A stretch of DNA of 64,000 nt from Prinia subflava (Eukaryota; Chordata; Aves; Passeriformes; Cisticolidae). The notes beneath the pieces were generated by a model. The model did not search any database and had not been told where the DNA came from. It worked only from the letters and a program-made list of their open reading frames with translations. Below are positions 13,101 through 28,100 of the stretch, piece after piece. The first letter of the stretch is position 1, and each line of letters opens with the position of its first letter. The translations under genes and the position numbers were made by a program. The DNA is taken from NCBI RefSeq assembly GCF_021018805.1, contig NC_086253.1:11968735-12032734 (forward strand). The letters run 5' to 3'.

Positions 13101-16100
13101 ACAAGCACAACAGGAAATAATTCAGCGTGGCAAGGGCTTTCAAATTTACGGGTAATATTTCCTGATAATTGGAAACATTTAAGCCAGCTGGTGCAAATAG
13201 ACTTGATGTCAGTGGAGTGACCCTGGTTTTCATCAGCTGGGAATCTGGATTGAATTGGTTCTTGGCTGATTGGGGGTGAGTTAGCTGAGTGACAGGGCTC
13301 AGCTCATTGTGTTTCAGTGCTACATGTGCCTAATGCAATCATCATGAGTAACAGGGGAGCTCACAGAGTGGCTGTTGAGCTGCCTTGTCATGGGGTATAA
13401 TTGAACAATTAATCAGTTTTAAATCAATACAAAGTTAATTTAAGGAGACACAGGCTTTGGAACAGTCTGAAGATTTTGTAGAGCCAAATATTGATTATAA
13501 ACACTTGAGCTTGTAGCACTTCAACAGCTATTTTGGGATTGAGCTTCTTTACTATGTGCAAAGAAGCAACAGTCTGAAATTACTGACAGGGACCTCACTG
13601 GTTCCTTTGACTTTGTCACTGTTCAAAAAAACCCTGTAGTCCTGCCTAAAATTTGGAGAGGACCCTGTTGAGTACCCCAGGTGTGAGAGCAAGTAGGACA
13701 TTAACAAGAATGTAGTGTGTGACAGATGTTAAGCATTAAGGTCAATAGGCCATGGACCAGGGCTTTTGAAAAGCTCTATAATTCCAATGAGTAGGTCAAG
13801 GAACCAGCCCAGGACAAGGAGTCTAATCTTGGATACCTGTATATGTAAATTTGTGTTCCTGATCTTGGTTATCTGATATAGGTGCTCTCTTTGCACGGCA
13901 GGATTATTCCCAGCGTCTCTCCTGTTAGCTGTACAGGCAGCCCCTGAAATGCTCTTCTGCTGTGTGTGTATCTGGGGGCAGCTGAGGCTGTGAATGTGTG
14001 TTTACATGGGAGAGCTCTGCCTCTGCACTGTCATAAGGAGCAGGCTCAGGATCCTGTGGCAGGATCCCTACTGGGATCCCTTCTGCTCCCATTAATTACA
14101 GGGAGAACATTAAACAGAGTGAGAGCCAAACTGAGTCATTGTATCGAGGTCAGAAGAGGGCCTAAGAAGATAGCAAGGCAATAAAAGAGAAAGGATGAAA
14201 ATATGCATGACTTGGGTCAGTGTATGTCTTGCACCCACAGCACTCAGAGAAAGCTGTCTTACCTCCTGCAGGAAAATAGGAAGAAAGGATGGGCTTCTAG
14301 GCTGACAAAGTTCCACCTTTCAGGCTGGATTTGCTTGGTGTGGAAGTCAGCAAGGAGGGCCAGCTCCTGCTTTGTGTTTCTCTCTGAGCTGCCTGGACTC
14401 AGAAGTTAGACATAATACCAGGGATCATTGCAATGTTTTATCCTGCATGTATCCTGGGGTATTTTAGTCTTGTAATTGTAAATAAACAAATTCTGTGTGG
14501 ATGTGTGAGCAGTCATACCCTCTGCCTGAGGATGTATTTGCTCATTCTAGACTCATGAAGGGGTTATATCTTCATCAGAGAGCTTTATTCATTTTGTGTA
14601 GACAGCATGAATAACATGAACAGATCTCTTTCTTTTTCTTCTTGCCCCAGGAAGCAGAGTTTTCATCACAGCCATTTTGAAATGCAGCCTACACAGCTTA
14701 GGTAGCTTAGAATTTACTTTTTTTTTAAGCTAGAAAACTACGATATTGGTCCTTGGACCAAACTGGGGATCTTGCCAGTAGACTAGAGTAAGACAAATAT
14801 ATACACTGATATGAATTCATATGTGCAGAGATTATGAAAAGAAGACATTTGTAAGTAAGGCATTTGAAGTCGTTCTGTAAGAATACAAAGCTGCGTAAAT
14901 AACCAAATATTTGAAAAAAATTGCAACATTTTTGGGGATTTGAATACAGGGGTTCCTGACAACTGACACTCCACACTAGCATTTCTTATGGATTTTTGAA
15001 ACTTGAAGCTGTTGCCTTCCTTGGTTTTTTATGTCTGCCAGCATAAATCCTTCCATCTTTGGAAGACAGAAGGGGAGGTGTGGTGAGCTGCCTATAAAAC
15101 TGGTTTGAGACTTTATTTCCACTCCTTTCCAGTGTCTACCATCAGCTAAGTTTAGCACTTTATAGTGTAAGGTCAAGAAAAAGCAAGTCTGTATGCACAT
15201 TTGGGTACACATTTCGTACACCTTCTCAGCACTTTGGGGGAACCTAACCAGAAGTTTTATCTACCAAAAAGCACAGTTTAGATCAAGCTAAAATGTTTTT
15301 CTGGTTAGCTAAGGAAACCTAAAAACAAAAACACTGATTCACAAAACCTTACACGAGATTTTTTTAAACTTCACAAACTTTATATTCTTGCTTTAACTAC
15401 CATTGCTTGTCTGTGATTTGGCTACAAGAAATCCTCTTTGCAGTGGTGGCTGGGTTACTCCAGGGATGAGCACAGGCTACCCACAGTATCCCAAAAATTC
15501 CCCCAGAGAAGAGGGCATCCAGGCTTCTAGTCCTAGCAGCTGTAATGCAGCTGTGAAGCCATGCTTGATTTCTGGCAATCATTAGCAAAAGGCCTTGTCC
15601 AGACATACTCTATTACTTACTTTTCCTGAAGTTTTTGTTCAAATCCAACTTAAGAATACACTTACATGGCAACACCTTTGGATTTTGTCTTGGAACAGGT
15701 GTGAACTCTTTTCAAGTCTACATGGCGTACAAAGATCTCTACCAAATGTCCGACAGCCAGGTATTGCTCTGAATGCTTTTCATTGCTGTGATCTGTCCTC
15801 TCTTTTCTCATCTCCCAACACTTGAGTTGCTGAGGTTGAATCCCAGAGAAACGTCCTCTGGGCCTGATTGGCACTGGGAGAAATGTGCAGTGTGATTTAC
15901 TCTCTGGAGGGTCAGTGCTGAGCTGTGTAGAACTCCTGCATGTGTTTCTTCAAGTGTATGACATTCACCTTCCGTGGAGATCTTCTGTCTCCCAACACTG
16001 CAGCCACTCAGCTCTGCTCAGGAGTTCACTCATTTTATTGTGCAGTGACCTTTCAAGGACTCTGGCTCAGAGAGGGAGAAAAAGATGAAGCACTCAAGGC

Positions 16101-19100
16101 AGTGGCAGTTCTGAGGTTTCAGGAGTTTCCTGGTTGCTGTAAGCAGCTAAATGGAGTTGCTCTTTGGGGGAGGTGGCCTTTTCTCATTAGGGCTGGAGAT
16201 AACAATGAGCTTGCTTGTCCAGAGCTCATTACAGATTCCAGACTCTTCAGCTTTCCCATTCATACATATCAGGCCACTGTAAAGGGACAATGGCATCTGT
16301 TAGTAATAATAATGTTTGCTTATTCAGTTGATAAAATGTTTCTTTATTACTTATTCCCAGAGCTACAGCTCTTGGTCTCTTAAATAACTGTTGTTACACC
16401 TCCAATACATGTGGTTTTAATCGGAACTTTAGACATAATAATTTATAAATATTCTCTGAGAGGCAGTGCCTGTTAAATTCAACTCCCAGTTGGAATTGCC
16501 AAGAGGAATACATCAAAATGTTTAATGTGTGGCTGGACTAATGGCTGTTACCTTGTTTAAATGTCCATGTTGCAAGCTGTGTATTGCAGCTCATTCAATG
16601 CTGCCTGAAGTGCCTTAGTGCAAAAGTAGATGCTGAAGAACCTTTGTCTTCCATATTTGATCTGTGTTTGAAAACTGGGCTCCCATGTTACTGAAATGTG
16701 GTTTAAAAAAGGGACATATAAGCTGGATACCTTTTGGAAAGGAAACTGTGTTTCAGTAGATGTGTGCTCAAAAATTACTAATAAAAGCAAAAAGATCAAC
16801 TACTGCCCTTCTTTATGGATGGATGTTGAATCTTAGAAAGCAATTAAAAAACCAAGGATGCTCTACAGAAAATATTGCAACTTTTAATATCAGAAATAAA
16901 GATGTTGCTGAAAACTCAACAATGATGGCTCTAAGAAGATCAAAAGACCAAAATGCCTGCACTTCAGAAAAGAGATGTTCTAGTCATACTAAAAGTGACT
17001 GTAGTACCTGACAATAATTCTATTTTACATTTGCTAAAACTACAGAAAGGAGGGTCACTAAACTTAGCCCTGCATGGGAGGGCACGGGGAGATGGCCCTG
17101 CAGTGCAGGGGCTGGGGCAGACTCTGTGTCCCAGGGAAATCCAGCCCTGCTCAGGCTGTTGTTTCTGTCTTGGTGCAGCTGGTGTGTACAGGGGTGGGTA
17201 AGTCAACAGCAATCAGTGGAGTTCAGGTTCTGTGTAGAAAATAGATAATTTGCTATTCACCAATATAATTACTAGCACAGAAGGTACAAAACTGAGGTGA
17301 AGAGAGAGGTCTGAGTGTTAAGTTATGTGTTTTCCTTATTCAGCAGTGTTTCCTTCTTTGTACTACCTGCAGCTTTATGAAGCCTTTACCTTTCTAAAGA
17401 GTCTTGGGGCTGTTATCCTGGTCCATGCTGAAAATGGAGACTTGATAGCTCAGGTGAGTGAACCATCATTTGTGCTTAATTTTGTGATGATAGATAGAAG
17501 TGAGGAGAAATGAAATAGGCCAGTCAGAGAATGGGTAGGAGGAAGGGAACTCCCTGGAAAGAGCCTTAGTTCACCCTGATCTGGTATAAAGCCTGAGATA
17601 AGAGAATGGGAGTCCCTTTGCATTAATTGGCAGAGCATCCTTGGGACAGGGTGATGACCCAGGCAGCTCCTTGCCTTGGCAGCAGATGAGGACTAGAAAA
17701 GGGGGGACAGAAGGAAGCAAGAAGATTTCTTCTGAATCCAGGAGATACAAGTGAAGCAGAACAATGTACAGCCTTGTTCCCAGATTTTGGGTACAAAAAG
17801 AGGATCTGAAAGCTTTATACTAAAGTCTTTTGCTGCAACTGTCAGCATAAGCAACACAGTGAGTTTGGAGCAGGTATTAAAGCTCACAGACCTATTTATT
17901 TTTGAGACTATTCTTATAAATCTATGAAATTTGAGAATAAGAACTACTGTGATCTTGTAGACATTTCAAAAATGTCAGTTTAAGTATAATCCATGCTCTT
18001 AGAAGATGCATCTCAGAACCAGGAAGGTGGGCTCAAGTTCAGAATGTTCCATTAAAGCGCCCTGGGTCTCCAGTGCAGTCCTTGCAGGTCAGGTGCCCTG
18101 GGAGCTGCTGTCCTCCCACTGGGCTGTACCATGGCTCTGATCACTGCCACAACACATAGAAACGTGGGAAGAGGAAACCCAAGGACAGCAGCTGATAGTA
18201 AACCTCCCTCTGGTCTTTCAGAGGCCAGGATCCCCCTCTAAAACAAGGGGCAGCTTTGGATGGGTGTTGTTTTGACGCTACATTTGTGACAGAGGAGTCT
18301 TTGAAGGCTGTTGCAGAGATGTCTCACTCCCCTGATCCCTCGTACGTGCATCAAGCCCCTCTTAGGTCAGTGAGGCTCTGAGTGAGCCATCTGATTTATC
18401 TGCTGAGCTGCTTATCTGCTGGCTTATCTGCTAAGGACGGGGCTGCAGAGCTGACAAGGAAATTACAGCAGCTAAAGCTGTCTTTGAGATCTGGGCAAGG
18501 CAACCCACCTTGTCTCACGTCTAAGGGAGAGCCTCAAGGGAATGTTGGAGTTGTTGGGCAGTGTGTGAGAATTCTTGCCTTGGGTGTATTTTGTTTTTTC
18601 CTCTGTGGGAAAAACACATCTCCATCTGCCTGGTTAGAATTTACCCCCTTTGGGATCTGCCTTTCACTTAACTTTGAATTTGACTGAAATAACCACTGGG
18701 GTCAAAAGTTATTAGTAAGGAGTCAGCAGGCACAGTGCAGTTGTGTCCTTCCCCCACTGCAACTAGGTGACAACCCTCATTTAAATTCATGAGAGGAAGA
18801 AAGCGGATTTCTCATGAAATTTAGCATGAATAAAAACTACTAAATGCACAGTTTATAGTTTTAATACAACATAAAATATCCAGTAGAATTAAAATGACTA
18901 ATAATAAGCATGATTAAGTCAGTATTACTGTAGGAAAGGCAAAATAAAACAAATCAAATGGCATCTGTGGTGTTTTGATACATTGCCCATTAAAATCAAG
19001 GTGCACTCATGGAATTGCATTTTTGATAGAAATCTATTTCAGTTATATTTTTCTCTGATCAGCCTTAATATACAGCCATCGAATATGAACAAAGAGGAGA

Positions 19101-22100
19101 AAAATTATTAGGAAAAGAGGAAGTAGTAATTAAATGTAAGTTATGTTATACATAGACATATTTGTTCACCATTGCCATGTTTCATAAAATCAGTCTTTCT
19201 CTATGCTTTTAGTTAGAATAATTATTTGGATAACGAAAAGAAAGCTGCCTGCACATAGGTTTTTTTGGGACTGTCCTGTGTGAAAATACAAATTTTATCT
19301 TTTCAAACAAATATTGTAGCTAATTACCACTATTAAATCAACTTACAGGGGCTAATTTACCATATGATCTGATTTTATTACTTCCTTCAAGATGCAAATC
19401 TGTCCTACTTTGTGTTTCTATTCTGTACCAACTTGCTATTTTTTACATGGTTCTAACTTCATTTTATTGCTGTATTTTAATTATTTGAAGTCTTTAACTG
19501 CCACTGTTCAGAGCTGGTGCATTAACATTCCAGAACCACTGTTTTTAAGAATTCCTATGAAACCTTATGTTTTTCTGACTAAAATGTTCTTACACAGTCA
19601 GATTAATGTGCTCCTGTAAATGCCTCTTCAGCCTTGATTGACTGCAGGGAAGGCTAAAGTAAATATGAATGTTAACTTTTTCAGTTTTACTGGAGTGTGT
19701 TGGTAATGTGTGATCTTTTCACCCTCAGGGACCTGGGATCAGATATTTATTCGCTGACACATTTAAATAGGTTCAGTAACTTCATCCTGGTCTCTAGGGG
19801 ACATTTGTCTGTGTCACAGAGCCATTACATCGTTGAGCTGGGCTCATTAGAGCCCTCTGGGCAGGCCAGGGCCAGAGGTACAGCAGCAGCTCTGGTCCCA
19901 TTCTGCACTGCTCTCAGGCCTGCACTAACCTCAGATTAAAAGGGGTTGGCCACCAGTTTCTGCAAAAAGGGAAATTTATTCCAATAACATTGCTTGGTCT
20001 TAAATTAAGTGAAGCTTTTTGTCTATTTAAAAAAAAAACCAACCTACCTCACTACTATGAAGCTGGATAGCACAGATTATTTTTCTGACAAATCCCCATT
20101 GGTCCTGAGCTGGGCCCTGGAGGGGCAGCTGGAGGGCAGTGTTTTGTTTTATAAAAGCGTAATTTTAGTGATTCATTGTATAGGAAGAAAGTGTTACAGA
20201 AAATCAAAAGTGTCAGCAATGCTGAAGTTTTAAAAAGTGCTTTGTGGATTGCAACCAGAGAGGAACTTGAGCAAGGAAATAGGGAATGAGAGGCTGGAAG
20301 TACCCATAATTTCCATTTAGTGTATTCCCTGGGCTGGTGTCCTGTGTCAAGTAGGACTTTGTGGAGGGCAGAGGAGGTTTCTGATGGTGCAGCCCAATGG
20401 CTTGGGGCACAAATATGCTCAATCACACAACAGAGACCACTGCTGGCTGTGCTGGTGTGGGACCAGTTCAGAGCCAGTGTTTTCAGTGTTCAGTGGGCTT
20501 TGCAGCTGCACTTACTGACACTGGAAGGGGCAGTCAGCCCATGTGGCTGTTCATCTCCCTGAGGGTGCTGGGTGCACAGGTCTCATCTGGAGCTGGGTCA
20601 GCATTTGTCTCTTACTTTGCAGGAACAAAAGCGTATTCTGGAGATGGGAATCACTGGACCTGAGGGACATGCCCTGAGCAGGCCAGAAGAGGTAAGAGAC
20701 TCCACTGATTTTGTCACTTGTGGAAGTGTTTTGTCAGACATGTACTGTTGGAGTGTGGCTTTTCATGTGCAGACAATGGATGGGTGCATCAAGGAAGGCA
20801 GGTGTCTGCTTCTCCCACTGCCTTTTCCAGTATTACTCAAAGTCTGGAAAGTCCAGGTCCTTTCCACTCATTTGATTGTCTGAAAAGCCCTTTGAGTGCT
20901 GCAGCAGGTGCCTTCCCTTAGTCCAGGGATAAGCTGTCCTTGTACACTCAGGAGTCTCAGCTCTGCTGCCCCGGGCATGGGTGTCCATGTATTTTTTAAG
21001 TGTGACCTTTGTGTTTTGATTTGTGATGACAAAAAAAATGGGATTATCAGGCTAAAAATCAGCAGTGCAGCTTGAGGGTTAGTCCTCAGAGGAATTGCAT
21101 TTATTAAAATGCTTTGGCTGAAAATCTCCTATAAAGATGCATGTGCACATCTATACTGTGCATATGCATACACCCACATATAGATCTACTTTCATGCTGG
21201 CAGATATATTAGTGTCAGAAATGCAGGCTGTAGAGATGCAAACACATGAGAATGGAAAGATGCTGTAAGGCAGCTTGTTTTATGCATCTCCCTTATAATA
21301 AAATGTGGGCTCTGGTGTGGATTGTCTCAGGCATCTGGAAAGGGTTTGTTTAATGCCAAGGAAAATGTGGAGACATGAGAATGTCCCCTAAAGTACACAG
21401 CTCAGACTGTTAATGGGATGTGGAGGGCAGTAGTGGGAAGTCACTGCTTTCCTAGAAGACTAAAGAGACAAGATCCCGGGGATTTGAGGCTGAACTTGAA
21501 GAGATTGTTGTGGTTTGCTGATCTTTATTTAACTTCTCCCCAAGGCAAAAGGAATCAGCTTAATTGGTCACATTCTTCTACTGAACTGTTTATGTACTTT
21601 TTCATTTTGCTGTTCTACTAAAATTATTCTAAAAGGATTGAGTTGTTTCCTCTTAATGAGAACAGGGGCCTAAGGAAGATCCGCATTTGCAGTTTCCAGA
21701 AAGGAATTTTGCTCAGCTCTAGTGCTGCAGTGCAGAGGCCGTGCCTCCTTTCCTGCTCTCTAAAGGTGCATTTGGGGCTTCCAGAGCAAATGTTTTGATA
21801 CAGGTCCTAGCACAAACTGAAGCAGTCTGATTTAAGGAAAAATATTTTACAAAACTGTAAAGGATTAAGCCATGTGGTTTTGGAAAGTCTAAGTGGCTCA
21901 ACTTTTCTAGCAAAACTCTTGCACAGAAATTTCTGTACCACCGAGTCACTATTTTCAGTTACAACAGGGTTTTTCGTATTAAAATGCCAATACTGTGAGC
22001 CCTTCTGGGAAGGATCTGGTATAAAACTGATGGCTGGGGAAAGGAGTCTCCAGAGCTGCTGGGAAACACTGCTCCTCCATCTGAAGATGCTGGCTTTGTG

Positions 22101-25100
22101 TGCCTACGTCCCAGATGGCTCTCTGGGAGGAGATTGCCTTTACGCTTGCTGACAGAGGGGACTTACTGGGCACTGCTTCAAAGGCTTCTGTGGATTATGG
22201 GCTAAATTCACTCCATAGTGCTGAAGTTGCTGTTTGAGAATTCTTTACATTCACTGTCACCGTTATGTAAAGATTAGGGTAAGCTGCCAGGGGGAGCTCA
22301 GAGGTTGTTTCTGAGCAGGGGCAAAATTTTCTTGCTTTGTTCTCCTTTCAGCTGCAGGGTAGGAGTCTGAAACAGGAAGGTGGGAGGAAGGTAAGGAGGA
22401 GCTGCATCAGCTGCTTGGACATGACCTTTCCTGGCCTACAGGGAGCCAGGGAGCTGTGTTTGTGCTGGAGCAGCTGTACCCTGCTAGTGTGTACAGCCTG
22501 GCTGTGGTTACTGCTAGTGCCAAGTGTTTGAGGTTGGGTTAGCTGGCTGTTTCTCAGCACTGTGTCTCTCTCTATGGAAAAAGCAGAATCAACCCCTAAA
22601 GAGTTGTTGCTGAACAGTTAGAATTATGGTGCAGTCCTCCCATTGATTTTTTTTCAGACTGCATTTGCAGTTAACTTCTCCCTCCTTGTTTTGCTCAGCT
22701 TGAAGCAGAAGCAGTTTTCCGTGCCATCACGATTGCCAGTCGAATAAACTGCCCAGTGTACATCACCAAGGTGATGAGTAAGAGTGCAGCTGATATCATT
22801 GCACTGGCCAGGAAGAGAGGTAAGTGACTTTCTTTGCTCCCCAAACTAATTTTTTTAATGAATACAAGCTCAGTGAAAAAACCTGTATGTGCTCACCCAA
22901 ATGACAGGTTGTAGGGAGAGGTTACCAAAGAACAGTAGCACCATCGCAGACTAAATATCTATGGCTGGGAAGGATGAGGAGAGATCCTTTTATGTTTTTA
23001 AGTTGAGAAGCTCTCCTCATAAACTGTCCTCTTGAAGACTGAGCTGTAACTCTTCTCTATCCTGTTTTCCCTGTTACTTCCCTTAGACTGCTATATCTCT
23101 GTTCACGGGAGGGAGATACTTTATTCCTAATGGCACATCCCCCATGCCAGTATTTCAGGTTGTCACCCTCTGAGATGTGGCTTGGGCAGTGACCCTGCTG
23201 TTAGAGATGCATGGAGCTCACTCCTGGCCTTGCTGCTGGAAGCTGACCCCTCTGATAATAATCTATAAATATTCTCTGAGGTTGGCATTGCAGGTTGGCC
23301 CTGCTTGCTGGGGCCGTGGTGGGATCCACCCAAAGCACCCAAAAGGGCCTTGTGAGCCTGAGGGCAGCTGCTTCTGAAGCTGTGTTTGCAAGTCAGGACT
23401 GTTCTAGGTTGGGACTACAAAGCTCGTGAGCAATATGGAAAAGCCAAAGAGCAAATTATTGTCTTGATGTTTGTATTCTTGGGACTTGGAGTGTGGTGCT
23501 GGGGACCATATGCTGCTCTCTGCTGGTGCTGTGCCCGACTGGGAGTGATAAAAAGGCATCTGCCTGCTGAACTGATCCACCATCCAGTGTGCTCCAAGCT
23601 GCAGCAACAGAGAGAACTGGCTGTGATTAAAACAGTTCAAATTAAAAGCGGGTCTGAACTGTCTCCTTCTGGATTAGAAAGGAAGATTTGTAAATAGGCT
23701 GATCAAAAGCATGTAGAGCTCAGAGAGGCTCCTGATTAATTTTTTATCATACAGACAAAGCAGGGCTGTTTAATTTCCTGGGAGATTGCACTAGCCATGT
23801 AGCAATGTGTGAATTATACATGGTTGCATGCAGCAAGCAGTGTCATGTGCTGAAGAGAGAGTGGGTTGTAATTAGTTCCTGTTTATCCTTGCTTTCTCCA
23901 AGGTCCCCTGGTTTTTGGAGAACCGATCACTGCCAGCTTGGGGACAGATGGGACACATTACTGGAGCAAAAACTGGGCCAAGGCTGCAGCTTTTGTGACC
24001 TCACCACCTCTGAGCCCTGACCCAACCACTCCAGACCACCTAAATTCACTCTTAGCATGGTAAGATTTCCTTTTTTTTTTTTTTTACAGGATGATGGTGA
24101 GGCAAGTGTAAAAGTCATATGGCATGAAACATCTAGGGATCAGCCTGGTTTCCTTTAGACCAGTCTCATACAAGAAACAGCAGAGAAGAGACATAGAAAA
24201 CTAGGGATAGTTATATCCTTGTGCTTTGGCTATCAGTCAAGTGAGCAGTCATGGGCACTCCAGCTGCTGGATGGCTTTATAGAGAGGCAGTTGCTGGCTA
24301 TTCAGGAATTAATTCTTTTTCTTTTTGCTTTTCAAGGGATTCCTAGTTTTACAACTAGATTGTCAGGACTTCAAATTGGCCTTCTCCTTAGTTTTCAGTT
24401 TTCTTTAGCTGAGTTGTTGACATGTGATGGGATGGCATCCTCACTGTCCAGCATAAGCAAAAGCCTGGTGGATAAATCTCCATCTTTGAGAACAGACTCA
24501 ATTTTAAGCCCCAGTCATACTTCAGAAGCACAGCTCCAGAAATCAGGGCTGTTCCTGAATGCAGAGATACCTAGAACCAAGAAAAACTTCTTGGGGCAAT
24601 TTTTGTCAAAGCTGGTGCAGTGGTCTCAGCTGTGAGTTTTAAAAATTGGCTTGTCCTAAACTAACTTGTGTTTGTAGCAGGGTTTGGTGGGTTTATCTCC
24701 TGCATATTGAACAATTCTGACTTGGTAGTTTGCCTTCATCTGGGAGGGACCAAAATCATACAAGTTTCCTTGTGTCCAGTTCCTGCAGGCTTCTTATTTT
24801 GGCTTGCCTTGTGTCTTTATGGGCTCTGGGTCCTCCAGCTGGAAGAAGGCAAAGATCAGTGGTACGTGTAGAGCAGGTATGTCAGGAGAAAGAGGCCAGA
24901 GCGGATTACACAGGAGACTGTGAGGGATTGGGTGGAGACAGCTGGAGATTGAAGGCCAACTCTTGACAGGATGGGGATGTGAGCTGACTGCCTTCAGGTT
25001 GGCAGGGAGAGTTTGATCACTAGGTAGGTGAAAGGAATGTGGACAGCAGAGGAAGAAGTATCTTTCTCATATAGAAAAGAAGATATCAGCAATGCCAGAA

Positions 25101-28100
25101 ACCCAGACTGTAAATCCATCTCTGAAAGTATTTCCAGCCTGTAGCCAACTGTGGGTCTTCTTTAGCTTAAGCAAAAGACCATCTGCTCTGAAATGATGTA
25201 GAAATTCACAGCTGAAGCCCCAGCAGGACAGATTGCTAGGGCTGGAGTGAGGAACTCAACTTACCATTTATATCCTTATTTACCTCCATGTGGTGGCACC
25301 CACCTCACCTCCTGCCTCCCCTTTCTGGGGTTTCCAGTGCCCTAGATGGAGCAGTGGAATTTGAGCCTTGGAAGTGACCATCTTTGGAGCAGCTGCCTGG
25401 GAGGTGGGTGGGCACACACGTGTGACAGGAAGAAGCCATCAGTCAGTGCCACATCTCCCCTTGCACACGATGGCTCAGGCTGTGCAGCCCACCAGAGCCC
25501 ACTCAGGCTTTAACTCACCTGCTTTAAAGATGCTGCAGCTGAGCTCTGAGTTACATGTGGCTCTGGTAAGAATATGTAACAGTTCTCTTCTGACAGTCTG
25601 ATGGCAAAAATGTTTTTTCTGTACTGAGCTTTTTGTTCCAAATAAGGACTCAGAAAAAAATTACTTTCTTGGTCTGATTCATCACTATCAGCACTGTAAA
25701 GGGTGAAGTTCACTGTGTGAGGGTAGGGCTCTTAGCCAGCACATAGAAATGTGTATGAAAATATTTGACTCCTTACTCTGTTAGAGTGGCTATATATGCT
25801 TTCTAGAAGTGAGTCCCAAAATAATAGTATGTGGTCAAAGCAGATTAGCTAAAATAGCAAGAATATTTTTAGAATTGAAATCCAAATGACTTTTTAAACT
25901 AACATCAGAAAGAGAAACTGAGGACTTACAGAAGTTTTCATTATTCTCCAAGCATGCAAAATGGCTTTTTTTTTTTTTCCTGGTGGCTTAAAGTCCTAGA
26001 TCTTAAATGACAGCAGCTTAGCCTGCTTTCAGTTTTAATACTTCAAATCTATACTGTGAAACTAAAATGAACTGTATACTTTATCATTCTGTTCTGCATT
26101 CATAGGGAATTTTATGCAAGGATGATGGTAAAGACAGTATTTCACGTTTCTTTGCACTGCTGATTTGGATACCAGTATTTTACATTCATTAAAAAATCCC
26201 TACAACATCCCTCCTTTGCAAGAGTGCAGCATACTGCTTGTGCTCTTTTCCACAGAAAGCGTTGATTTTCCACTGAAAAGCTGAATGTGTAAACCCCATC
26301 ATGTCTCATGGGATTTGCAGATTGAATTTGCCTCATGAGATTAGGCCCTGGTGTCATCTGGGGGCCATGCACTTGAGTTAGCTTTGATCTTGCATGGTGT
26401 GCTGCTGCATTACTGCAGCTGTGATGTGCCACCTCTTGTGAACCAGAGATGTGAGATCTTGGTGCTGCACAGAAGATGCAACTTGCCATGAAAGCCTTGT
26501 TTAAGGGGAAGAATAGGATGACAAGGTATTGATCTGGCATTTATTTCATGATGATCCCTTCCTGTCTCTCAGTTTTTAGTTGATGTGATGCTTATCCCCC
26601 ATTTGACAGTAGAATGTGTCCAGACAGTAGGAGTGGGTTAGCCAGGGATGGGAAGCTGTCAGGGACATGCTTCATTTTCAGAAGTCTTCTTTTGATTTGA
26701 CTGGGAGTGCAGTTCATATCAATGATGCCATTAAATGTCAGAGGAGAGGGAGTATGGAGTTAAGAAAGCAAGCCCTTCTTGTCTTTCAGGTGTAGGAATT
26801 TGTAGTGTGGCATTAGAAGCACAGCAGAACCTCAGGGAAGCAGGCCCTGGCTGTGACGGTCAGGTTTTCATGGTTATATCAGTGTGCACAAAGGAGAGCT
26901 GCCACAGGAAGCTTTGCTGATGAGAAGAGCATCAAAAAGGAAGAAATGGCATTGCGACCTTCTGACTTCATTTTTATGTTAAAATAAATGAATGTTTAAC
27001 TGATGAAATTTGCTTAATCCTATGGAGTAACACCAGGCAGTCATTAATAATCAGGAACAGCTAAAGCATAGTGGCCTCTTCTGTACTGAACTCACAGGTT
27101 TGGCTTCTGCTAAAAACTGGATGGATGGCTTGTGAGGGTGGTGAAAAACCAGAAAAGAGGCCAAGGACTCTTCTCTGTCAGCAATCATTGGGGCTGGCAG
27201 CCTAGAAAATGGCATTAGAATTACTCACGTGTGACACTTCTTTCTTCTGTACTTGGATATTTTTGAGCTTGTTGGATCTAGATTTCTGGACCAGAATCAC
27301 TCAGTTGTTTCAGAGCTGGAATTTACATTATCAGTTAAAAGAAAGGATGACAGGCTCTTGAGGACTTATGGAGTGATAGAAGAGAAATCATAGTGAGTTC
27401 TAATGTGCTTGCCTCCTGTAAGCTTAATCAAGAGTTAAAAATATGTATCCTGTGAATATTGGAGAAACTTCTTTTTTGTCTTTCTATTTTTGCAAGATTC
27501 TGCATATTGATTATCTTATTCCTCCTTATTTCTGGGAGCAGCTGTGATCCAGTTCTGCTCTCTGCCAAAAAAAAAATTCTCTCTCTAGGCTGAAAAACCC
27601 AACCTCTTAAATAAAAGTTAAATTATAAATGGTAGCTCTTTTTGCATTTTTCTCCATGCCTTTTTCTGTGTAAGACCCTGAAGTTAGATAAATCCAGAGC
27701 ATGTGTTTGACTTGCATGATGTCTTTTGTTGTTTAACTAGAAAACTATCTGATAAAAAACTTTTTATTTTCTTGGTTCTGTTTTGGAAGGTGAGATGAGT
27801 ACTTGTAAGTTTTGCAAGAAAAATACATGTGCAGGAGAGAAATGCAGGGGAACACGTTTGAAGCTCATGACTTTGCAATGTGAAATTCACCATTATTTTT
27901 TAATGTGGTTGTGAATTATCTTGAGAGTGGCAGACATTTCATACAAGCTTCTGATCATTCCCTTAATCCTGGAGCAATCCTTTGTCCTGGTTAGTGGGCT
28001 TTTGCCTGATCTCTGTCAATAAGCAGCCTGGAGCCGGAGGGGGCTGTAATCCGGGAGGTCAGGGTGCTCCTGGGGGAAAGTGGAGATGTCCAGTGCCATT

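Noticed and set aside
24071..24102. T15-ACAG acceptor followed by GATGATG and a GTGAGG donor-like site next to CRMP1 exon 9 (7-base microexon)
   Set aside because: It lies within about 30 bases of the exon 9 donor, too close for an intron, and a 7-base insert would break the frame.
26142..26540. 132-codon minus-strand open frame in CRMP1 intron 9
   Set aside because: No recognisable motif or splice context; length is within chance for this window.
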